DNA from: Chitinophagaceae bacterium
GTDB lineage: Bacteria > Bacteroidota > Bacteroidia > Chitinophagales > Chitinophagaceae
Direction: 5' to 3'
NCBI GenBank assembly: GCA_947442625.1
Contig: CANEWJ010000005.1
Location: forward strand, 1 to 44,277
DNA length: 44,277 nucleotides
A model generated the notes under the pieces. That model saw nothing but the letters and a program-made list of their open reading frames with translations. It did not search any database and had not been told where the DNA came from. Below are positions 26,376 through 33,099 of the stretch, in pieces (position 1 is the stretch's first letter; each line of letters opens with the position of its first letter). The translations under genes were made by a program, and so were the position numbers.

Positions 26376-27158
26376 ATGCCAGCATCCCCCTTTGAACTTG
26401 CTAGTCCTTATGTAATTGTAACCGGAGGTGCAAGCGGCATTGGGCTATCCATTGTCAAATTGTTCCATGAGCAGGGAGCAATCGTTGATGTGTTAGACCT
26501 GAACAAACCCAGCGTTGAAACCCTTGAAGCAGCGAAACTAGATAAGGATACGGTTCATTTTCACGAAGTGGACATCACCAACCAGCAACAGGTAAAAGAA
26601 ATTGTATCAGTAATAGCCATTCAGCGTGGAATTGGGATTCTGGTCAACAATGCCGGTATCGCCCATATTGGCAATGCCATGAATACATCAGCGGAGGATT
26701 TCCAAAAGATTTTCAACGTCAATGTCAAAGGGGCCTATAATTGTATGCATGCCTGCCTTCCCTTCATGGAAGAACAAGGCGAAGGAGTTATTCTCAACAT
26801 GGCTTCGATTGCAGCTACGGTGGGCATCACAGATCGGTTTGCCTACAGCATGAGCAAAGGCGCTATCCTATCCATGACACTGAGTGTTGCAAGAGATTTT
26901 ATCAAGAAAGGGATTCGTTGCAACTGCATCTCACCTGCCCGGGTGCATACACCATTTGTTGATGGATTCATCAATAAGCATTATCCAGGCAACCAACAGG
27001 AGATGTTCCACAAACTTTCACAGAGTCAACCCATCGGAAGAATGGGAAAGCCCGATGAAATTGCCACGCTGTCATTCTTTTTATGCAGCAAGCAAGCGTC
27101 TTTCATTACAGGCTGTGACTACCCTATTGATGGCGGTTTTATTCGATTAAACAATTAA
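26376..27158 (+). CDS. SDR oxidoreductase, probable 2-keto-3-deoxy-L-fuconate dehydrogenase
   Basis: A 260-residue classical short-chain dehydrogenase with TGGASGIG (16-23), Asp41 favouring NAD, NNAG (91-94), and the full catalytic set Ser144, Tyr157 and Lys161 (YSMSK). The segment GIRCNCISPARVHTPFVDGF resembles the DHRS6/BDH2-like branch that includes keto-deoxy-fuconate dehydrogenases. In the non-phosphorylating fucose route it would oxidise 2-keto-3-deoxy-L-fuconate to the 2,4-diketo acid, which the next gene's product splits. It is the first gene of a tightly packed seven-gene operon, nine bases before the next gene. Substrate comes from context and could be swapped with the second SDR. 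Confidence 0.82.
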   Translation: MPASPFELASPYVIVTGGASGIGLSIVKLFHEQGAIVDVLDLNKPSVETLEAAKLDKDTVHFHEVDITNQQQVKEIVSVIAIQRGIGILVNNAGIAHIGNAMNTSAEDFQKIFNVNVKGAYNCMHACLPFMEEQGEGVILNMASIAATVGITDRFAYSMSKGAILSMTLSVARDFIKKGIRCNCISPARVHTPFVDGFINKHYPGNQQEMFHKLSQSQPIGRMGKPDEIATLSFFLCSKQASFITGCDYPIDGGFIRLNN

Positions 27159-27167
27159 ATTAATGAT

Positions 27168-28028
27168 ATGAAGTTATTCAGATTTGAAAAGTCCGGATCT
27201 GTCGGACTTGGCATGGTTGATCTACAAGGAAAGAACATTGATATTTCAGCATCAGGCATGGACCTGACAGAAGGTTTTTTCGAAGCCAATGGCATTGAAA
27301 AACTTGCTGCATGGATCAGCGAACATGGAAATAGTTGCAGTGAAATTGCCGGTGAGATCAATTACCTTTCTTGCGTTGGAAGACCTTCCAAAATTATATG
27401 TGTTGGTCTGAACTATGCCAAGCATGCCAGGGAAAGCGGCATGGATGTGCCCAAGGAACCGGTTTTGTTTTTCAAAAGCACCTCTGCTCTGGTGGGGCCT
27501 AACCATCCCGTCATCATTCCAAAAGGATCCCTCAAAACAGATTGGGAGGTTGAGCTTGCTGTAGTCATTGGCAAGAAGGCGTCTTATGTAAATGAGGAGG
27601 ATGCCATGGAATATATTGCTGGATATTGTCTTCACAACGATTACAGTGAAAGGGCCTTCCAATTGGAGAGAGGCGGCCAGTGGGTGAAAGGAAAAAGCTG
27701 TGACAGCTTTGCCCCAATGGGCCCCTACCTTGTTACAAGAGACGAGGTGGCTGACCCGCATCATCTTCACCTCTGGCTGGACGTCAATGGAAAAAGGATG
27801 CAAGACTCCAGCACATCAGACCTTATCTTCAACATTCCTCACCTTGTGAGTTATATCTCTCAATTCATGACCCTGCTGCCTGGTGATATCATCAGCACTG
27901 GTACTCCTGAAGGGGTTGGTCTGGGGCAGAAACCAGAACCATGGTACCTGAAAGCTGGAGATAAAATCCATTTGGGTATTGAAGGCCTCGGAGAGCAACA
28001 CCAAATTGCCATTGCCCATGAGAATTGA
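27168..28028 (+). CDS. Fumarylacetoacetate hydrolase family, probable 2,4-diketo-3-deoxy-L-fuconate hydrolase
   Basis: The 286-residue protein has the FAH fold: KIICVGLNYAKHARE, PVLFFKSTSALVGPNHPV, DWEVELAVVIGKKA with metal-binding Glu residues, HNDYSERAFQ, GKSCDSFAPMGPYLV and GDIISTGTPEGVG. This branch includes the hydrolase that cleaves 2,4-diketo-3-deoxy-L-fuconate to pyruvate and L-lactate, and ureidoglycolate-lyase-like annotations. Location between a keto-acid SDR and a fuconolactonase supports the fucose role. Its stop overlaps the start of the next gene by 11 bases. Confidence 0.87.
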   Translation: MKLFRFEKSGSVGLGMVDLQGKNIDISASGMDLTEGFFEANGIEKLAAWISEHGNSCSEIAGEINYLSCVGRPSKIICVGLNYAKHARESGMDVPKEPVLFFKSTSALVGPNHPVIIPKGSLKTDWEVELAVVIGKKASYVNEEDAMEYIAGYCLHNDYSERAFQLERGGQWVKGKSCDSFAPMGPYLVTRDEVADPHHLHLWLDVNGKRMQDSSTSDLIFNIPHLVSYISQFMTLLPGDIISTGTPEGVGLGQKPEPWYLKAGDKIHLGIEGLGEQHQIAIAHEN

Positions 28029-28845
28029 TGCCCACCAGCATTTCTGGAATTACGAGCCCATCAAACATTCTTGGATCAATGATGAGATGAAAGTGATCAA
28101 AAGGGATTTTAGTCCTGGAGATCTTGCACCACTACTCAAGGAATTGAAATTTGATGGAACCATTGCGGTTCAGGCAGATGAAACCATGGCTGAAACTGAA
28201 TTTCTGCTGGAACTTGCCAAGAAAAACGATTATATCAAGGCTGTTGTTGGTTGGGTTGATCTTCGCAAGGAAGCTGTCGAAGACGATTTGCTGATGCTCA
28301 AATCCCACCAAAAGCTGGCAGGATTTCGGTGCATCATGCAAGGAGCAGAAGATGAAGCCTACCTGAAAAATCCTGTTTTTTTAAAAAACGTTTCGCGGCT
28401 TACCCAGTTTGATTTTACCTATGACCTGCTCGTATTCCACAAACAAATGGAATCGCTGGTACGGTTTACTGATAAACTTCCAGACAACAGGGTGATCCTT
28501 GATCATATCGGAAAGCCGGACATTAAAAACAGGGAGATCAAACAATGGAAAGAGCAGCTCAGGATTCTCTCCACCAATCCTAATATCTATTGCAAGCTGA
28601 GTGGCATGTTGACCGAAGCCGATTATCAACACTGGACCTACGATGACATCATGCCATACATGGAAACAGCCGCAGAATATTTTGGGGTTGACAGGATCTG
28701 CTTTGGCTCTGACTGGCCTGTCTGCCTACTCGCAGCGAGTTTCAAGCAGGTGCATGATGTAGTAGCCCGTTTTGCTGAGCAGCTCAATGCTTCAGAAAAG
28801 GAAAAGATTTTTGGAACCAATACTGCAGAATTCTATACATTATAA
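28018..28845 (+). CDS. Amidohydrolase family, probable L-fuconolactonase
   Basis: A 275-residue amidohydrolase_2 protein starting MRIDAHQHFWNYEP, with the H-x-H metal motif at residues 6 and 8, later ILDHIGKPDI and a C-terminal CFGSDWPV carrying the catalytic Asp. This matches COG3618 lactonases that open L-fucono-1,5-lactone to L-fuconate. The open frame extends to 27979, but the family N-terminus fixes the start at 28018, overlapping the FAH gene by 11 bases. The next gene begins two bases after the stop. Family is firm; the lactone substrate follows from context. Confidence 0.88.
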   Translation: MRIDAHQHFWNYEPIKHSWINDEMKVIKRDFSPGDLAPLLKELKFDGTIAVQADETMAETEFLLELAKKNDYIKAVVGWVDLRKEAVEDDLLMLKSHQKLAGFRCIMQGAEDEAYLKNPVFLKNVSRLTQFDFTYDLLVFHKQMESLVRFTDKLPDNRVILDHIGKPDIKNREIKQWKEQLRILSTNPNIYCKLSGMLTEADYQHWTYDDIMPYMETAAEYFGVDRICFGSDWPVCLLAASFKQVHDVVARFAEQLNASEKEKIFGTNTAEFYTL

Positions 28846-28847
28846 CC

Positions 28848-29621
28848 ATGGATTTACAATTAAAAGGGAAAGTGATCATTGTAACCGGTGGAGCAAAAGG
28901 CATTGGTGAGGCCATTACCAGGGTACTGGCAGCTGAGGGAGCGTTTCCAGTGATTCTTGGTAGAAACGAGGCAGACAATCAAGCACTGCTTGTTCAGCTG
29001 GGAACAGGAGGTCAGGTGAGCGCAGAATTGAATGATCCCGCACAATGCAAGGCTGCAGTTGATGAGGTTTTACAACTGTTTGGCAGGATTGATGGTGTTG
29101 TAAACAATGCAGGTGTTAATGACGGTGTAGGCCTTGAAACGGGCGACTATGAAGGATTTGTGAAGTCATTGCACAGCAATGTGATCCATTATTATTTGGT
29201 AGTGCAGGCTGCGCTTCCTGAATTGATCAAGAACAAAGGTGCGATTGTAAACATCGGTTCAAAAGTGGCAGAAACTGGCCAAGGCGGTACTTCCGGATAT
29301 GCAGCAGCCAATGGAGGAAGAAATGCATTGACCCGTGAATGGGCTGTAGAATTGCTGAAGTATGGTATCCGTGTAAATTCCGTCATCGTTGCAGAATGTT
29401 ACACGCCACTTTATGACCGTTGGATCAAAACCCTCTCCAACCCTGAAGAAACCTTGAAAAAAATCACAGACAGGATTCCATTGGAAAAAAGAATGACAAC
29501 AGGTGAGGAAATCGCCAACATGGTTGTATTCCTGCTTTCCTCCAAATCTTCGCATACAACAGGACAAATCATCCACATTGATGGTGGCTATGTACACCTT
29601 GATAGGGCTGCTTTACAATAA
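28848..29621 (+). CDS. SDR oxidoreductase, probable L-fucose dehydrogenase, with YxxxN active site
   Basis: A 257-residue SDR with TGGAKGIG (13-20), NNAG (86-89), Ser138 and Tyr151. The position of the usual catalytic Lys is Asn155 (Y-A-A-A-N; codon AAT at 29310-29312). The surrounding GQGGTSGY, NALTREWAVELLKYGIRVNSV and AECYTPLYDRW segments resemble L-fucose dehydrogenases of the oxidative pathway, which make L-fucono-lactone from L-fucose. The reading frame is intact and conserved elsewhere, so this is not an obvious pseudogene. Whether Asn is normal for this subfamily or changes catalysis cannot be settled here. The permease gene follows 11 bases later. Confidence 0.8.
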   Translation: MDLQLKGKVIIVTGGAKGIGEAITRVLAAEGAFPVILGRNEADNQALLVQLGTGGQVSAELNDPAQCKAAVDEVLQLFGRIDGVVNNAGVNDGVGLETGDYEGFVKSLHSNVIHYYLVVQAALPELIKNKGAIVNIGSKVAETGQGGTSGYAAANGGRNALTREWAVELLKYGIRVNSVIVAECYTPLYDRWIKTLSNPEETLKKITDRIPLEKRMTTGEEIANMVVFLLSSKSSHTTGQIIHIDGGYVHLDRAALQ

Positions 29622-29632
29622 AACCCCAACAC

Positions 29633-30889
29633 ATGACAACCAAAAAAACTGCCTACCTCCTCCCCTTTATCCTGGTCACCAGCCTTTTCTTTTTGTGGGG
29701 GATTGCCAACAACCTCAATGGAATCCTAATCCCCCATTTGAGGAAGGCGTTGCAACTGACCAACATGCAATCAACCTTTGTTGATACCGCTGTTTATCTC
29801 GCCTATTTCCTTGCCGCTATTCCTGCAGGCATCATCCTGAAAAAGTTTGGTTACAAAAAAGGGATCATCACTGGACTCCTGGTGTTTGCCATCGGCGCTT
29901 TCCTGTTCATTCCTGCAGCCAATTCCAGAACATATGAAATATTTCTGTTGGGCCTGTTTATCATCGGATGTGGATTGACCATCCTCGAAACAGCAGCCAA
30001 CCCATATGCCACCAAATTAGGTGATGCGGAATCTGCCACGGCCCGCCTTAACCTTGCCCAATCCTTTAACGGACTGGCAGCCTTTTTGGCCCCAGTAATG
30101 GGAACCATGTTCATCCTATCAGGCAAAGAATATTCACAGGAAGAGATGGCAATCATGCCTGAACTAGACAAGATCGCTTACCTCAGTGGTGAAGCGGCTT
30201 CTGTAAAGATGCCCTATATGCTGCTTGGATTTTTCCTGGTAGGCATTGCCATCCTTTTCTTTGTCAACAAATTTCCGGAATTCAAGGAAGAGGAAGAAGG
30301 AACAAGTGCAGGAAGTCTTGGCGATGCGTTGAAACAAAAGCACCTTGTTTGGGCTGTTATCGCACAATTGTTTTATGTTGGTGCACAGGTCTGTGTAACC
30401 AGTTTCTTTGTAAGAATGGCCATCTCAGGGGGTGGCGTTGATGAAAAAACTGCTGGCTACTACCTTGGCATTTATGGTCTGTTGTTTATGGTGGGAAGGT
30501 TTGCAGGCACTGCCATGATGCGTTTCATATCCCCGGCAAAACTCTTGTCAATTTATTCCGTCGCTTGTATTTTGCTCAGCCTGGTTGCCATCTATGCAGA
30601 TGGTCAATACGTTGTCATCGCATTGGGCGGACTTGGGTTTTTCATGTCCATCATGTTCCCTACCATTTTCTCCCTGGGCATCAAAGACATGAAAGAAAAT
30701 ACAAAACCAGCTTCTTCCCTTATTGTAATGGCCATCATTGGAGGAGCAATCTTCCCGGTGATCATGGGCAATATCATTGACAATGCCAATGATAACATCC
30801 AGATTGGCTATGTCGTGCCAATGGCATGCTTCCTGGTCGTATTGTACTTTGGATTAAAAGGCCATCAACCTCAAAAAACTGCAGCATGA
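29633..30889 (+). CDS. fucP: FucP-type L-fucose:proton symporter (MFS)
   Basis: An inner-membrane permease of 418 residues with about 12 hydrophobic segments. The first helix LPFILVTSLFFLWGIANNLNGILIPHLRK is typical of the FucP family, as are GFGYKKGI-like loop 2-3, LETAANPYATKLGD and LNLAQSFNGLAAFLAPVMGT. Family members import L-fucose (some glucose, galactose or N-acetylglucosamine) with protons. Its place between the L-fucose dehydrogenase and a mutarotase gene strongly favours fucose. Its TGA stop overlaps the ATG of the next gene (ATGA), implying translational coupling. Confidence 0.92.
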   Translation: MTTKKTAYLLPFILVTSLFFLWGIANNLNGILIPHLRKALQLTNMQSTFVDTAVYLAYFLAAIPAGIILKKFGYKKGIITGLLVFAIGAFLFIPAANSRTYEIFLLGLFIIGCGLTILETAANPYATKLGDAESATARLNLAQSFNGLAAFLAPVMGTMFILSGKEYSQEEMAIMPELDKIAYLSGEAASVKMPYMLLGFFLVGIAILFFVNKFPEFKEEEEGTSAGSLGDALKQKHLVWAVIAQLFYVGAQVCVTSFFVRMAISGGGVDEKTAGYYLGIYGLLFMVGRFAGTAMMRFISPAKLLSIYSVACILLSLVAIYADGQYVVIALGGLGFFMSIMFPTIFSLGIKDMKENTKPASSLIVMAIIGGAIFPVIMGNIIDNANDNIQIGYVVPMACFLVVLYFGLKGHQPQKTAA

Positions 30890-31224
30890 AAACCTTTTAC
30901 CTTGCACTTGATTTGGTAGACAATGAAGAAAGGATAGCTGAGTACGAAGCCCATCACCAGAAAGTGGCTCCGGAAATTCTGGAAAGCATTACCAGTAGTG
31001 GCATCACCAACATGATTCTTTACATGACCGGTAATAGGCTGTTCATGATCATTGAGGCAGAAGACCATTTCAGCTTTGAAGAGAAAGCGAAAATGGATGC
31101 TTCCAACCCCAAAGTGCAAGTCTGGGAAGCGTTGATGGATACTTACCAACAGCGGCTTCCTTGGACAGGGACGAACGACAAATGGGTGCTCATGAAAGAA
31201 ATTTTCAACCTCAAAAAACAATGA
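30886..31224 (+). CDS. L-rhamnose/L-fucose mutarotase family protein (RhaM-like)
   Basis: A small protein of 112 residues starting MKTFYLALDLVDNEERIAEYEAHH, with GITNMILYMTGNRLFMIIEAED and NPKVQVWEALMDTYQQRLPW, the ferredoxin-like RhaM/DUF718 family. These enzymes speed the interconversion of sugar anomers. In this operon the sugar is most likely L-fucose, although the family name comes from rhamnose and it is not FucU-like. The frame opens at 30826, but the conserved start is 30886, overlapping the fucP stop by four bases. The stop overlaps the next ATG in the same way. Confidence 0.88.
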   Translation: MKTFYLALDLVDNEERIAEYEAHHQKVAPEILESITSSGITNMILYMTGNRLFMIIEAEDHFSFEEKAKMDASNPKVQVWEALMDTYQQRLPWTGTNDKWVLMKEIFNLKKQ

Positions 31225-31775
31225 TTCTTTGCAGTGTTGAGCAAAGCCCTTTCGGAGAAATGTTGATGGCTTCAGAGGAGGGTAAAATTGTTTTTTGCGC
31301 ATTCATAGAAAACAAGGTAGCATCACTGAAAGCGTTGGGACTTTATCTCAAGGGGAAAGAATACAAAATTGTTGAGGGATCAATGCATCAGCCTATTGTA
31401 GAAAGGCTGATGAATCATCATGTTGTAAACGACATTCTCCAGGCTGAAGGAACATCATTTCAAAAACGAATCTGGGAGGAACTCATGAAAATTCCTGCGG
31501 GAGAAACCAGGACCTATCTACAGGTGGCCATTGAAATTGGAAGTCCTTCCTCAGCCAGGGCAGTAGGAACTGCCATCGGAGCAAATCCCATTGCATGGCT
31601 GATTCCCTGTCACAGGGTTATTCAGACAAGCGGTAGGCTTGGTGGTTACCGATGGGGACTGGAAAGAAAAAAATCATTGCTGGACTGGGAAAGATCCATG
31701 CATCCTCATCAGATGAATCAAGTTAGTCAAATCCCCCTTTTCCCCGATACAGGCTCACCGGCTTGTCCAGCTTAA
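31221..31775 (+). CDS. ogt: Methylated-DNA--protein-cysteine S-methyltransferase
   Basis: A DNA-repair protein of 184 residues that transfers alkyl groups from O6-alkylguanine to its own Cys. Features: TSFQKRIWEELMKIPAGETRTYLQVA, the helix SARAVGTAIGANP with the arginine finger, and IPCHRVI with acceptor Cys130, then GGYRWGLERKKSLLDWE. The start at 31221 overlaps the mutarotase stop (ATGA), so it is translationally coupled to the fucose operon, an unexpected partner. The last 25 or so residues are not typical of the family, and this tail overlaps the 3' end of the convergent fucosidase gene by 53 bases. Confidence 0.92.
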   Translation: MILCSVEQSPFGEMLMASEEGKIVFCAFIENKVASLKALGLYLKGKEYKIVEGSMHQPIVERLMNHHVVNDILQAEGTSFQKRIWEELMKIPAGETRTYLQVAIEIGSPSSARAVGTAIGANPIAWLIPCHRVIQTSGRLGGYRWGLERKKSLLDWERSMHPHQMNQVSQIPLFPDTGSPACPA

Positions 31776-33066
31776 GCTCTAAAACAGTGATGTATTTATC
31801 TTGAACGCCCTTGGGGATATCGATGTATACCAATCCTGGCACAGGACTCCAGGATATTTTACCCACCACTTTGTGCTTGAGTTTGGTTCCATTTCCCAAC
31901 ACTGTGATGTCCTTGATCTGATTGCTCAAACCCTTGACCATGATGGTTCCGGATGTTTGTCCTTGTAAAAAAAGGAACAATGAGGTTGAGTCTTTGGAGA
32001 TGGTGGTGGGTCCGTAAAAATGACCTGGCGCTATGCCACCCAAGGTCCCAAAAATGGCCTTTTCATGTTTCTTGTTCCAGGCTCCCAACTCGGTAAGGAT
32101 ATGGCGTTGTTCTTTGGGGATGCTGCCATCTTCTCTTGGTCCAATATCCAACAAGAGGTTTCCGCCAGTGCTGACCACATCAGCAAACAGCGCTATGATT
32201 TCATAAGGCGTTTTCCAGGCAGTATCTGTTTTTCTGTAGCCCCAGTTGTTGTTGGTGGTCATGCACAGTTCCCACCAATCATACCTGGGACGGCTCACGG
32301 GCACATTTTGCTCTGGGGTTTCATAATCCCCATAACCCATTAAACGGCCATTGATGATGGCAGAAGGATTGCTTTTGAGGATACCTTCACGAACCTTTTG
32401 GCTTTCCCACTCTTCGGCTGAATGCTCCCAATCACCATCAAACCAATACAGGTCTGGCTTGAACTTCGTGGTAACTTCATTCAACTGATTTTGATAAAAA
32501 TTCTTGAAGCGTTCCCACCTGGCAGGATCATCGTTGACTTTGTATCGGCTGCTGTCCTTTAAAAATCCTGGATAGTCTGGATGACTCCAGTCAATCAACG
32601 AGAAATAAGCGCCTGCCTTTACATTTCTTTTTCTCAATTCCTGGTAAAAAGGCGTGAGCAGGTCGCGCTTGGCGGGTGTATTTTTTACAGTACTGTAATG
32701 GTTTTCTTTTGTATCCCAAAGCGCCACGCCATCATGGTGTTTGGTGGTGATGACGGAATACCTTGCGCCGGAAGCCGCAATCAGGGAAGCCCAATCGGCG
32801 GGATCATATTTTGCAGCAGTAAAGCTCTTGGACTGATTCATGTAATCCTTCCAGGAAATCTGCTTGTTGTGAAAGCTCCAGCTTTCTGAAACATCTGCCA
32901 CAGCATAAATACCCCAATGAATGAAGATTCCCAATTTGGCATCTGCAAACCATTGCATTTTTTGTCTGATGGAATCAGCATTGGTTTTTTGCTGGGCAAA
33001 CAACTGACCTACCATCAAAACAAAGACCAGCATAAAAGAAACGCTTTTCAATCGAAGGACTTTCAT
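31723..33066 (-). CDS. GH29 alpha-L-fucosidase, second type
   Basis: A secreted enzyme of 447 residues (signal peptide about 1-24, ending LFAQ). Typical GH29 segments are LGIFIHWGIYAV, YSVITTKHHDGVALWDTK, AGAYFSLIDWSHPDYPG, DLYWFDGDWE with nucleophile Asp210, NNNWGYR and DVVSTGGNLLLDIGPREDG, then a short C-terminal beta domain. It differs strongly from the other GH29 in the window around the nucleophile and at both ends, so the two probably act on different linkages. It lies 33 bases after mutS2 on the same strand and is convergent with ogt, overlapping it by 53 bases. Confidence 0.93.
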   Translation of the reverse strand: MKVLRLKSVSFMLVFVLMVGQLFAQQKTNADSIRQKMQWFADAKLGIFIHWGIYAVADVSESWSFHNKQISWKDYMNQSKSFTAAKYDPADWASLIAASGARYSVITTKHHDGVALWDTKENHYSTVKNTPAKRDLLTPFYQELRKRNVKAGAYFSLIDWSHPDYPGFLKDSSRYKVNDDPARWERFKNFYQNQLNEVTTKFKPDLYWFDGDWEHSAEEWESQKVREGILKSNPSAIINGRLMGYGDYETPEQNVPVSRPRYDWWELCMTTNNNWGYRKTDTAWKTPYEIIALFADVVSTGGNLLLDIGPREDGSIPKEQRHILTELGAWNKKHEKAIFGTLGGIAPGHFYGPTTISKDSTSLFLFLQGQTSGTIMVKGLSNQIKDITVLGNGTKLKHKVVGKISWSPVPGLVYIDIPKGVQDKYITVLELKLDKPVSLYRGKGGFD

Positions 33067-33099
33067 GGTTGAATCGTTTAGAATAAATACAATGTAAAA

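Noticed and set aside
27252-27803. A 183-codon open frame antisense to the FAH hydrolase gene
   Set aside because: No domain, and the sense strand encodes a complete family protein.
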